Shown here piece after piece: positions 48,743 to 57,447 of a stretch of DNA of 64,000 bases. The notes under the pieces are model-generated. The model worked only from the letters and a program-made list of their open reading frames with translations, did no database searches and was not told the DNA's origin. Source of the DNA: Pelomonas paludis. GTDB taxonomy: Bacteria; Pseudomonadota; Gammaproteobacteria; Burkholderiales; Burkholderiaceae_C. How positions within the stretch are numbered: position 1 is the first letter of the stretch; each line of letters starts with the position of its first letter. The DNA lies in assembly GCF_039872745.1 (NCBI RefSeq), contig NZ_JBDPZD010000002.1, positions 248,001 through 312,000 on the forward strand, given 5' to 3'. The position numbers were made by a program, and so were the translations under genes.

Positions 48743-50404
48743 ATGAACGCGTTCAAGACCCTGCGCATCGGCACCCGGCTCGGCCTGGCTTTCGGTGTAC
48801 TCACCCTGCTGCTGTTGGCCATGGCCTTGATCGCCCGTTCGGGCCTGGCCAGCATCAATGAGCGCCTCGACGGCGTGCTGCACGACCGCTATGTCAAGGT
48901 CAAGCTCGTCAACGAGCTGGGCCACCAAGTCAACCAGCAAGCCCGCAGCACCCGCAATCTGCTGATCATGGACAGCGAAGAGGACCGCCGCAAACAACTG
49001 GGGGCCATCGCCGAAGCCGGCCGCATCAACAACGAGAAGTACAAGCAGCTGGAGGCCACGGTCCACACGACACAGGGCCACGCCATCCTGACCGAGGTGG
49101 AAGCCACACGGGCCGCCTATCTCGCCGAGCTGGACACCTTCCTGCAGGCCATCAAGCAGCAGGACACGGCCACGGCACGCAGCGTGCTGCTGGAGCGCGT
49201 GCGCCCCCGCCAACTGGCATACCAGGGCAAGATCGACGCGATGGTGGCGTTCCAGGAAAAGCTGATGGAAGAGGATGGCGAAGCCACCGTGCTGACGGTG
49301 CAAGGCGTGACGGCCCTGGTGCTAGGCGCTGCTGTGCTGGGCGTAGTGGTGGCCGTGGTGGCCGGCGTGCTGGTGACGCGGTCGGTAACGCGCCCCGTGC
49401 AGGGCGTGATCTCCACGCTCAAGACCGTGGCCAGCGGCGACCTGACCGTGGACGCGCCCATCAACCGCAGTGATGAGATCGGCGAGTTGCAGCGCAACCT
49501 GGTCGCCACCATCGAGGCCTTGCGCCACGTGGTGGGCGAGGTGCGCTCGGGGGTGGAGTCGGTCACCACGGCATCCGGCCAGATCGCGGCCGGCAATCAG
49601 GACCTGTCGAGCCGCACCGAGCAGCAAGCCTCCAGCCTGCAGCAAACCGCTAGCTCGATGGAACAGCTGACCAGCGCCGTGCGCCAAAGCGCCGACACGG
49701 CCCGCACCGCCAGCCAACTGGCCACCCAGGCCAGCGACGCCGTGGGCCGGGGCGGCGCGGCGGTGGACAACGTCGTCAGCACCATGGAGGACATCAGCCA
49801 CAGCAGCCGTCAGGTGGTGGACATCATTGGCGTGATCGATGGCATCGCCTTCCAGACCAATATCCTGGCCCTCAATGCCGCCGTCGAGGCGGCCCGCGCG
49901 GGCGAGCAAGGACGCGGCTTTGCCGTCGTGGCCGGCGAGGTGCGCGTGCTGGCCCAGCGCAGCGCCGAGGCCGCCCGCGAGATCAAGGCCCTGATCGGCA
50001 GCAGCGCCGACAAGGTCGAGGCCGGCAGCCGGCACGTAGCGGAGGCCGGCCAGGCCATGAGCGACATCCTCGACCAAGTGCGCAAAGTCAATGACCTGAT
50101 CACCGAGATCGCCAGCACGGCCGATGAGCAGAGCCGCGGCATCGACCAGATCAACGCTGCCGTCACGCAGATGGACCAGGTCACCCAGCAGAACGCGGCC
50201 CTGGTGGAAGAAAGCGCTGCAGCGGCCAGCAGCCTGTCGCAACAGGCCGAGAGCCTGTCACGCGCGGTGAGCGCCTTCCAGGTGCAACAGGAGCGCGCTG
50301 CCCCAGCCTACGTGGCGCCGGCTCGTGCTGAGCTGCCCGCTCGGCCCGCTCGGCGCACTGCAGCGCCCTTGCCCGCGTCGGAAACGACCTGGGAAGCCTT
50401 CTGA
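48743..50404 (+). CDS. Methyl-accepting chemotaxis protein with C-terminal xWxxF tether
   Basis: This 553-residue Tar/Tsr-like receptor has a first membrane helix (about 10-30), a four-helix periplasmic sensor, a second helix (about 190-215, rich in V/A), a HAMP region and a signalling domain with the conserved tip. A flexible Ala/Pro/Arg-rich linker (from about 515) ends in TWEAF. That matches the xWxxF pentapeptide by which high-abundance receptors hold CheR and CheB (NWETF in Escherichia coli). The other two receptors here lack it. The ATG at 48743 is the start; 12 in-frame codons upstream reach back to a TTG overlapping the cheW stop codon. Confidence 0.94.
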   Translation: MNAFKTLRIGTRLGLAFGVLTLLLLAMALIARSGLASINERLDGVLHDRYVKVKLVNELGHQVNQQARSTRNLLIMDSEEDRRKQLGAIAEAGRINNEKYKQLEATVHTTQGHAILTEVEATRAAYLAELDTFLQAIKQQDTATARSVLLERVRPRQLAYQGKIDAMVAFQEKLMEEDGEATVLTVQGVTALVLGAAVLGVVVAVVAGVLVTRSVTRPVQGVISTLKTVASGDLTVDAPINRSDEIGELQRNLVATIEALRHVVGEVRSGVESVTTASGQIAAGNQDLSSRTEQQASSLQQTASSMEQLTSAVRQSADTARTASQLATQASDAVGRGGAAVDNVVSTMEDISHSSRQVVDIIGVIDGIAFQTNILALNAAVEAARAGEQGRGFAVVAGEVRVLAQRSAEAAREIKALIGSSADKVEAGSRHVAEAGQAMSDILDQVRKVNDLITEIASTADEQSRGIDQINAAVTQMDQVTQQNAALVEESAAAASSLSQQAESLSRAVSAFQVQQERAAPAYVAPARAELPARPARRTAAPLPASETTWEAF

Positions 50405-50423
50405 GTGGCGGCTGGTGGGGATC

Positions 50424-52145
50424 TCAGGCGGCCACTGCAGCCGCCGCCGATGCCTCCGCCAAGGCCTGCTCCCGCAGGCGCAGCACGCGGCGCTGCACCT
50501 TGCCCGTGGTGGTCATGGGCAGGGTGTCGATGAACTCGATCTCCTTGGGGTACTCGTAGGGCGCCAGGCGCTCACGCACATGCGCCTGCAGTGCGGCCAC
50601 CAGGGCCGCATCGCCCACCCGGCCAGGGGCCAGCACCACAAAGGCCTTGACCAGCGCACCGCGCTCGGCGTCAGGCTTGGGCACCACGGCCGCATTGGCC
50701 ACGGCCGGGTGCTTGACCAGGCAGTTCTCGATCTCGCCGGGGCCGATGCGGTAGCCGGCGGCCTTGAACATGTCGTCCGCCCGGCCCTGGTACCAAAGAT
50801 AGCCGTCGGCGTCCTGGGTGGCCAGGTCGCCCGTGCGGCACCAGCTGTCGCTCGGATTGCCCGTGAACTTGGTCTGCGTCGCCGCCGTGTTGTTCCAGTA
50901 GCCGAGAAAGAAGACGGGGTCGGGGTCGCCATGGGCGTCACGCGTGTGCACGGCCACCTCGCCCAGTTCCCCCGGGGCGCAGACGCGGCCTTGCTCGTCG
51001 ATGACGGCCACGCGGTGCCCCGGGTAGGGCCGCCCCATGCTGCCCGGCCGCGCCGGCCAGACCGCGTGCGAGTTGCCCACCACGTAGTTCATCTCGGTCT
51101 GGCCGAACATCTCGTTCACGGTGACGCCCAACTCGTCGCGGCACCAGGCAAACACGGCATCGCCCACGGCCTCGCCCGCGCTCATCAGGCCCTGCAGGCG
51201 CAGGCGGTGGCGCTGCGGCCGGGGTTCGGCCTTCATCATGGCCTTGAGCGCGGTCGGGAAGAGAAAGGCGTGCGTGACGCCGTGACGTGCCATCAGCTCG
51301 AAGGCCTTGGCCGGCTGGAAGCGCCCCTGGTAGGCCAGGATGGGCCGCCCGAAGTAGAGGCTGGGCAGCAGCGCGTCCATCAAGCCGCCGGTCCAGGCCC
51401 AGTCGGCAGGCGACCAGAACACCGCCTCGCTGGGCTTGTCGTCGTCCTCGGGGTCGAAACCGAACCAGTTCTGGCTGGCGATGAAGCCCGGCAGATTGCC
51501 CACCAAAGCCTGCTGCGGGATCAGCGCGCCCTTGGGGTTGCCGGTGGTGCCGCTGGTGTAGAGCAGCAAGGCCGGGTCGGTGGCCAGGGTCTCGGCGGAC
51601 TTGAAGCGCGCTTCTTCGGCTTGCAGGGCGTCGATCCAGCCGATCTCTTCAAGGGCCGGCGAGACCTCGGCCGTGCACTCGCCCACCACGATCACACGGC
51701 GCAGCGCCTCGCAGCGCGGCTTGGCCTGGCGCAGCGCGGGCAGCGCCTCGCAGGCCACGATGGCCAGCACCGTGCCGCTGTCGCGCAGCCGGTACTCCAG
51801 CGCCTCGGCGCCAAACAGCAGGGACAGCGGCATGGCCACGGCCCCGATCTGCTGGATGGCGATGTGGGCCACGGCGGTTTCAAAGCGCTGGGGCAGCACG
51901 ATGGCCACCCGGTGGCCACGCCGCACGCCTTGCGCCACCAGGGCGTTGGAGAGCCGGTTGGCCGTGCGCTGCAGCTGCGCAAAGCTGTGCTGCATGCTGC
52001 CGCCAAACTCGCTCTCAACGATCAGCGCGGGGCTGTTGGGCGTCTCGCGGGCCCAGCGGCCACAGCAGGCCTCCGCGATGTTGAAGTCCGGCGGAACCTG
52101 CCAGCGAAAGGCCTTGTACAGCGCTGTGTAGCGATCGACAGCCAT
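50424..52145 (-). CDS. AMP-forming acyl-CoA synthetase (AcsM/medium-chain-like)
   Basis: This 573-residue ANL-superfamily enzyme activates a carboxylic acid through an acyl-adenylate to its CoA thioester. Motifs: the P-loop LLYTSGTTGNPKG (about 194-206), NEMFGQTEMNYVVG, the adenylate-binding WCRTGDLATQDADGYLWY, the hinge GRADDMFKAAGYRIGPGE, and the catalytic Lys in TTTGKVQRRVLR. GGAGG lies 9 nt before the ATG. Similarity in style is to acetyl-CoA or medium-chain acyl-CoA synthetases; the chain length is not predictable. The gene is monocistronic and convergent with the receptor gene. Confidence 0.9.
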   Translation of the reverse strand: MAVDRYTALYKAFRWQVPPDFNIAEACCGRWARETPNSPALIVESEFGGSMQHSFAQLQRTANRLSNALVAQGVRRGHRVAIVLPQRFETAVAHIAIQQIGAVAMPLSLLFGAEALEYRLRDSGTVLAIVACEALPALRQAKPRCEALRRVIVVGECTAEVSPALEEIGWIDALQAEEARFKSAETLATDPALLLYTSGTTGNPKGALIPQQALVGNLPGFIASQNWFGFDPEDDDKPSEAVFWSPADWAWTGGLMDALLPSLYFGRPILAYQGRFQPAKAFELMARHGVTHAFLFPTALKAMMKAEPRPQRHRLRLQGLMSAGEAVGDAVFAWCRDELGVTVNEMFGQTEMNYVVGNSHAVWPARPGSMGRPYPGHRVAVIDEQGRVCAPGELGEVAVHTRDAHGDPDPVFFLGYWNNTAATQTKFTGNPSDSWCRTGDLATQDADGYLWYQGRADDMFKAAGYRIGPGEIENCLVKHPAVANAAVVPKPDAERGALVKAFVVLAPGRVGDAALVAALQAHVRERLAPYEYPKEIEFIDTLPMTTTGKVQRRVLRLREQALAEASAAAAVAA

Positions 52146-52257
52146 CGGCGCGTCCCTCCGCGTCTTCAGGGGGGACCGATGCTAGTGGCGGGCTTGAAGC
52201 CCGACCAGACCCGTTAGATCCGCGTTAACCCGCGCTAACTCGCCGACAGCTGGCGGC

Positions 52258-52791
52258 TTACAGGGGCAGCCAGGACGAGGCCGACCACTTGCCCGGCGTT
52301 TCTTCGCCGCTGTAGCGCTTCAGCGCGTCGCCCGTCAGGCGGCAAAGCTGCCAGTCGGGCAGTACCTCGGCGCCGAGCTTTTGGTAGAAGCGCACCGCGT
52401 CTTCGTTCCAGCCCAGCACCGACCACTCGAAGCGCCCGTAGTCGCGCGCGCAGGCCAGCTCGGCCATGTGTACCAGCAGCGCCTTGCCCAGGCCGCTACG
52501 GCGGTGGGCGGGGCGCACGTACAGGTCTTCCAGGTACATGCCGGGCTTGCCCAGGAAGGTCGAGAAGTTTGTGTAGAAGATGGCAAAGGCCACCGCCTCG
52601 CCGTCGATCTCACCGATCAGGCATTCCGCCACCGGCCGGGGGCCGAACAGGTGGGGCCCGAGCTTCTCGGGTGTCACTTCGAGCAGGTGGGTCAGTTGCT
52701 CGAACTCGGCCAGTTCCTCGATGAGCCGAACGATGATGGGCAGGTCTTGGGGCTGCGCGGCGCGGATCTGAGGTTTGTTACGGGTAAACAT
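52258..52791 (-). CDS. GNAT-family N-acetyltransferase (diamine acetyltransferase-like)
   Basis: This 177-residue GNAT protein carries the acetyl-CoA-binding motif A YLEDLYVRPAHRRSGLGKAL with the RxxGxG/A signature, and the later GWNEDAVRFYQKLGAEVL typical of spermidine/spermine acetyltransferase-like enzymes. I chose the ATG at 52791 because the family core (IRAAQPQDLPIIVRLI) starts soon after. An ATG at 52848 would add 19 residues, and neither has a clear ribosome site. It is divergent from an alpha/beta hydrolase gene. Confidence 0.85.
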   Translation of the reverse strand: MFTRNKPQIRAAQPQDLPIIVRLIEELAEFEQLTHLLEVTPEKLGPHLFGPRPVAECLIGEIDGEAVAFAIFYTNFSTFLGKPGMYLEDLYVRPAHRRSGLGKALLVHMAELACARDYGRFEWSVLGWNEDAVRFYQKLGAEVLPDWQLCRLTGDALKRYSGEETPGKWSASSWLPL

Positions 52792-52877
52792 ATCTTGAAT
52801 TTTGGACAGGCCGAAAGCCCACGAAGCCACGGACAGGGATGCTTGCATCGCCGTCGTCAGGCTCTAGAGTAGCCGGC

Positions 52878-53783
52878 ATGTGTGCTTGCTATGTCGCGGT
52901 GTATCCGCAGCTTGACGACTTTCTCACTCTGCGAGGCCTGCGCCACCACATCCTGCGCTGGGGGAAACCCGTGACTGGGCAACCAATGGTGATCGCGGTG
53001 CATGGCTGGATGGACGTGGGCGCCTCGTTCCAGTTCATGGCCGACAGCCTGCTGGCCCAGGGTTTTGAAGGTGAGATCGTGGCGCTGGACTGGCGGGGTT
53101 TCGGGCTCTCGGACACCAGCGGCAGCGATGCCTACTGGTTCCCCGATTACCTGGGCGACCTCGACGCCCTGATCGACCAGCTCAGCCCCGACGCCCCGGT
53201 GGACCTGCTCGGCCACAGCATGGGCGGCAATATCGCCATGAGCTACGCGGGGGTACGGCCCCAGCGGGTGCGGCGCTTGATCAATCTCGAAGGCTTCGGC
53301 CTGCCCGACAACCCGCCCGAGGCCGCGCCGCAACGCCTGGCGCAATGGCTGGACGAGCTGAAGGAGCCCGCCCAGCTCAAGCCCTATGCCAGTCTGGCCG
53401 ACGTGGCCGCCCGGCTGCAGAAGAACAACCCGCGCCTGCCCGATGACAAGGCCGCCTGGCTGGCGCCGCACTGGGCCAGCAAGAGGCCTGAAGGCTATGC
53501 GCTGCGCGCCGACCCCGTGCACAAGCGCGTCAACCCCGTGCTCTACCGCGCCGCCGAGGTGGACGCCTGCTGGCGCGCCATCACGGCGCCCACGCTGTGG
53601 GTCGAGGGCGCCGACACCCAGGTGCTGCGCTGGTGGGGCGGCCGCTACCGGCGCGAGGACTTTGACGCCCGGCTGGCCCAGGTCACCCAGCTGCAGCGCC
53701 GCGTGCTGCCCGACGCCGGCCACATGCTGCACCACGACCAGCCAGCCCTGCTGGCGGCCGAGGTCAGCGGCTTTCTTCGCTGA
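52878..53783 (+). CDS. Alpha/beta-hydrolase-fold protein
   Basis: This 301-residue cytoplasmic hydrolase has an oxyanion-hole HGWMD (42-46), nucleophile Ser114 in GHSMGGN, an acid candidate in VEGADTQV, and His in PDAGHMLHHDQP. The family includes epoxide hydrolases, esterases and haloalkane dehalogenases; none can be chosen. The ATG at 52878 was preferred because bases before it lie in the shared divergent promoter with the GNAT gene. Its 3' end overlaps the convergent DUF4212 gene by 20 bp. Confidence 0.88.
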   Translation: MCACYVAVYPQLDDFLTLRGLRHHILRWGKPVTGQPMVIAVHGWMDVGASFQFMADSLLAQGFEGEIVALDWRGFGLSDTSGSDAYWFPDYLGDLDALIDQLSPDAPVDLLGHSMGGNIAMSYAGVRPQRVRRLINLEGFGLPDNPPEAAPQRLAQWLDELKEPAQLKPYASLADVAARLQKNNPRLPDDKAAWLAPHWASKRPEGYALRADPVHKRVNPVLYRAAEVDACWRAITAPTLWVEGADTQVLRWWGGRYRREDFDARLAQVTQLQRRVLPDAGHMLHHDQPALLAAEVSGFLR

Positions 53784-54036
53784 GCCGCGCCTCAGCGTCC
53801 AGCCGCTCCATGCGGCGCGCATAGAGGTGGACGATGGCCACGAACCCGAGCACGCAGCCCTGCGAGGCCAGCCAGAAGGACAGCGGCCAGCCCATCAACG
53901 TCCAGCTCAATTCACGCGCGAAATAGACCGGCACGAAGACCAGCAGCACCCACAGCAGCAACAGGCCCAGCGTCAGGCGCCGGGTGCGCTGCCAATGCGT
54001 GGCAGGGGCGGGGGCGGGCATCAAGTCAGCATTCAT
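53764..54036 (-). CDS. DUF4212 small membrane protein (symporter small subunit type)
   Basis: This 90-residue protein has two membrane helices (about 20-38 and 52-72) around the conserved ARELSWTLMGWPLSFWLASQ block, which defines the DUF4212 or sodium/substrate symporter small-subunit family. In other genomes it directly precedes a large SSS-family sodium:solute symporter. Here no symporter gene is next to it: the hydrolase is convergent and the S9 peptidase lies 7 nt upstream on the same strand. It is therefore either an orphan or works with a distant subunit. Confidence 0.82.
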   Translation of the reverse strand: MNADLMPAPAPATHWQRTRRLTLGLLLLWVLLVFVPVYFARELSWTLMGWPLSFWLASQGCVLGFVAIVHLYARRMERLDAEARLSEESR

Positions 54037-54043
54037 GCGCGGC

Positions 54044-56218
54044 TCACTTCAGCAAGCCCCACTGCTGGAGCATGAAGGCGTAGGTGCGTGCCACCTCGCG
54101 CAGCGCATCGAAGCGGCCCGACGCGCCGCCATGGCCGGCGGTCATGTTGATGTCGTACAGCACCGGCCCGCTGCCGCTATTGAGCGTGCGCAGCTTGGCC
54201 ACGTACTTGGCTGCTTCCCAGTAGGGCACCTGGCTGTCGTTGATGGCGGTGCGCGCCAGCACGGCCGGGTAGGCGGCGGGCTTGAGGTTGTCGTAGGGGC
54301 TGTAGGTGCGCATCCAGGCGTACTCGGCGGGCTTGTTGGGGTTGCCCCATTCGATGTACTCCTCGGTGGTCAGCGGCAGGGTGTCGTCGAGCATGGTGTT
54401 GATCACGTCGACAAACGGCACCTGGGCCACCACGGCCTTGAAGAGATCGGGCCGCAGGTTGGTAACCGCCCCCATCAACAAGCCACCGGCACTGCCGCCC
54501 TGGATGATGAGCTGCGAGGGCTGGGTGTAGCCGCGCGCCACCAGGCCCTCGGCGCAGGTGACGAAGTCGGTGAAGGTGTTCATCTTCTTGTCCAGCTTGC
54601 CGTCCAGGTACCAGCGCCGGCCCAGGTCACCGCCGCCACGGATGTGGGCAATGGCGAAGATGACGCCCCGGTCCAGCAGCGACAGGCGCGGGCTGGTGAA
54701 GCGCGGGTCCGTGGGGATGCCGTAGCTGCCGTAGCCATAGAGCAGCAGGCGTTGAGGGCCCTTGGCGCGCAGGTCCTTGCGGTAGACCAGGCTGACCGGC
54801 ACCTGGGTGCCATCGGCCGCCTTGAACCACAGGCGCTCGCTGGCGTAGCGGCTGGCGTCGTAGCCGCCCTGCACGGGCTGCACCTTGAGCAGGTGCAGCT
54901 TGCCGGTGGCCAGTTCGGCCTCGTAGGTGGAGCTGGGCGTGGTCAGCGAGTTGTAGATGAAGCGCACGCGGTCGGCGTCGAACTCGCTGGGCGGCGTCAG
55001 CACGGCGTTGTAGGCCAGCTCGTCAAACACCACGTCACGCGCGCCGCTGCCACCCTGCGCGCGCAGCAGGCGCAGCTTGACCGAGCCGCCTTCGCGCACC
55101 TGGGCGACGGCGTGGGTCTTGAAGGCCAGCACGTTCTCGATCATGGCGTCGTCGCGGTGTGGCATCAGCTGCGCGGCGCTGCGCAACTGGGCTTGCGTGG
55201 CGACCGGGCCGGTGCCGGCCCGCACGGGCAGGCGCACCAGGCGGAAGTTGGGCCCGCGGTCATTGATGCGCACCAGCAGCTCGCGGCCATAAGGCGTGAC
55301 GGCGTATTCCTGGCCCGCCACGCGCGGCAGCACCTCGCGCCAGGCGGCTGTGGGCTGGTCGGCCGGCAGCAGCCGCCAGTCCATGGTGTCCTTGGACTGG
55401 GCGCCCAGCATCAGGGTCTTGCCGTCGAGCGACTTGAGCAGCAGCAGGTTGAAGAGATCATCTCGCTCCTCGTGCACCAGCACGTCGCCCGCAGTGGCGC
55501 CCCGCACATGGCGCCACAGCTGGTGCGAGCGGCGGGCCTCGTTGTGGCGGATGTAGAAGAGGGTCTTGCTGTCAGAGGCCCACACAAAGGCGTCGGCATG
55601 CGGCGTGGTGGCCACGACGCGGTCCTCGCCGGTCTGCAGGTCCTTGATGTGCAGCTCGAAGTCGCGCGCGCCGGTCGCATCCACCGCATAGGCAAGCCAG
55701 CGGTCATCCGGGCTCACGGCCATGCCATTGAGCGCCACGAACTTGCGCGTGGTGGCCAGCTCATTGACGTCGAGCATGGGCTCCTCGGCCGCCTGCTCGC
55801 TGTAGAAGCGCTGCGGGCCCTGGGCCAGGCGTCGGAAGTAGATCGGGTATTGCTTGCCCTCCTCGGTGCGGCTGCCGTACCAGTAGCGGCCACGACGCGC
55901 GGGCACGGCCTGGTCGCGCTGCAGCACGCGGGCCTTCATCTCCTCGAAGAGCTGGTCCATCGGCCCCTCAATGGGCTTGAACCACGCCGCCGCGTAGGCC
56001 GCTTCGGCCTGCAGATGGGCCTGCACCTCGGGGCTGTCTTTCTCGCGCAGCCAGAAGTAGTCGTCGATGCGGCGGTCGCCGTGGACGCTGACGTCGCGCG
56101 GCTTCTTGAGCGCCACGGGGGGCTGAAGGGTGTCAGCACTGACGGGGCGGGTAGCCCCGAGGAGGGTGGCGGCGGCGATGATGGATTGCACCAAGGCCCG
56201 CACAAGTCGTCGGTTCAT
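54044..56218 (-). CDS. Exported prolyl oligopeptidase-family protein (oligopeptidase B-like)
   Basis: This S9 serine peptidase has 724 residues from the ATG at 56218. A signal peptide (…TRPVSA-DT, about 28) precedes an N-terminal seven-bladed propeller (about 80-430) that limits substrates to short peptides. The C-terminal alpha/beta-hydrolase has nucleophile Ser in IIQGGSAGGLLMGA, Asp in INDSQVPYWEAAKY and His in MTAGHGGASGRFD. Oligopeptidase B enzymes cut after Arg/Lys. Most are cytosolic, so export is notable. It is divergent from prfB, and a GCCGCC-ctc-GGCGGC palindrome lies between them. Confidence 0.9.
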   Translation of the reverse strand: MNRRLVRALVQSIIAAATLLGATRPVSADTLQPPVALKKPRDVSVHGDRRIDDYFWLREKDSPEVQAHLQAEAAYAAAWFKPIEGPMDQLFEEMKARVLQRDQAVPARRGRYWYGSRTEEGKQYPIYFRRLAQGPQRFYSEQAAEEPMLDVNELATTRKFVALNGMAVSPDDRWLAYAVDATGARDFELHIKDLQTGEDRVVATTPHADAFVWASDSKTLFYIRHNEARRSHQLWRHVRGATAGDVLVHEERDDLFNLLLLKSLDGKTLMLGAQSKDTMDWRLLPADQPTAAWREVLPRVAGQEYAVTPYGRELLVRINDRGPNFRLVRLPVRAGTGPVATQAQLRSAAQLMPHRDDAMIENVLAFKTHAVAQVREGGSVKLRLLRAQGGSGARDVVFDELAYNAVLTPPSEFDADRVRFIYNSLTTPSSTYEAELATGKLHLLKVQPVQGGYDASRYASERLWFKAADGTQVPVSLVYRKDLRAKGPQRLLLYGYGSYGIPTDPRFTSPRLSLLDRGVIFAIAHIRGGGDLGRRWYLDGKLDKKMNTFTDFVTCAEGLVARGYTQPSQLIIQGGSAGGLLMGAVTNLRPDLFKAVVAQVPFVDVINTMLDDTLPLTTEEYIEWGNPNKPAEYAWMRTYSPYDNLKPAAYPAVLARTAINDSQVPYWEAAKYVAKLRTLNSGSGPVLYDINMTAGHGGASGRFDALREVARTYAFMLQQWGLLK

Positions 56219-56326
56219 GCAGATGGTCTCCGGCCGGGCGCCGCCCTCGGCGGCCATGACCCCGGCGGCCGGAGTTTGCCTGCTCTCCATGCAAAAATCG
56301 CGCGCTTCAGAAAAGCAGTGCCCACC

Positions 56327-57431
56327 ATGGACATCGAACACATCAATCAAATCGGCAACCTGATCGCCGATCTCTCAGCGCGGACCGACGCGCTAAGGGG
56401 GTATCTTTGACTTCGATCGCAAAGCCCTGCGATTGAACGAAGTCAACACCGCGCTGGAGAACCCCAAGGTCTGGGACGAACCCAAGCGCGCCCAGGAGCT
56501 GGGCAAGGAAAAGCGCCAGCTCGAAGGGGTGGTGGACACCATCCGGCATCTGACCAGCTCCCTGGCGGATAACGCTGAACTGTTCGAGATGAGCCGCGAG
56601 GAAGGCGACGAGGCCGGCATGCTGGCCATCGAGGACGACGCGAACAAGCTGCGCGCCACGGTCGAGGACCTGGAGTTCCGCCGCATGTTCAACAACCCGG
56701 CCGACCCGAGCAACTGCTTCATCGACATCCAGGCTGGCGCCGGCGGCACCGAGGCCTGCGACTGGGCCGGCATGCTGCTGCGCCAGTACCTGAAGTACTG
56801 CGAGCGCAAGGGCTTCAAGGCCACGCTCGAAGACGAAACGCCCGGTGACGTGGCGGGCATCAAGAGCGCCACCATCAAGGTGGAGGGCGAGTACGCCTTC
56901 GGCCTGCTGCGCACCGAGACCGGCGTGCACCGTCTGGTGCGCAAGTCACCGTTCGACTCTTCCGGCGGGCGCCACACATCCTTCGCGTCGCTCTTCGTCT
57001 ACCCCGAGGTGGACGACTCGATCGAGATCGACATCAACCCCGCCGACGTGCGCACCGACACCTTCCGCGCCAGCGGCGCGGGCGGCCAGCACATCAACAA
57101 GACCGACTCGGCCGTGCGGCTCACCCACATCCCGACCGGCATCGTCGTGCAGTGCCAGGACGGGCGCAGCCAGCACTCCAACCGTGACGTCGCCTGGAAG
57201 CGCCTGCGCAGCCGCCTCTACGACCACGAGATGCGCAAGCGCATGGAAGAGCAGCAGAAGCTCGAAGACACCAAGACCGACGTCGGCTGGGGTCACCAGA
57301 TCCGCTCCTACGTGCTCGACCAAAGCCGCATCAAGGACCTGCGCACCAACTACGAGACCTCGGCCACCCAGAAGGTGCTGGACGGTGATCTCGACGCCTT
57401 CATCCACGAAAGCCTGAAACAGGGCGTTTGA
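56327..57431 (+). CDS. prfB: Peptide chain release factor 2 (programmed +1 frameshift)
   Basis: RF2 reads UGA and UAA stop codons. The gene is in two frames: codons 1-27 (56327-56407), then an in-frame TGA at 56408-56410 that is passed by a +1 shift, and 56409-57431 in the second frame, giving 367 residues. The stop-codon anticodon-like motif SPF is at 207-209 and the catalytic GGQ at 252-254, as expected for RF2 rather than RF1. A caller that ignores the shift would give a protein lacking the first 27-35 residues. It lies 16 nt before pepN and is probably co-transcribed with it. Confidence 0.97.
56396..56411 (+). promoter_or_regulatory. prfB autoregulatory frameshift site
   Basis: AGGGGG (56396-56401), TAT, CTT and TGA-C form the classical RF2 site. 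The internal Shine-Dalgarno sequence, the slippery CTT codon and the weak stop context TGAC are all present. When RF2 is scarce, ribosomes pause at UGA and slip forward by one base, making more RF2. The 16 bases equal the well-known Escherichia coli site. Confidence 0.97.
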
Positions 57432-57447
57432 ATCCCAAGGACTCTCC

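Noticed and set aside
53984..56410. An 808-codon plus-strand open frame over the S9 peptidase
   Set aside because: Only its last 27 codons are real: they are the start of prfB before the frameshift stop. The rest is antisense composition.
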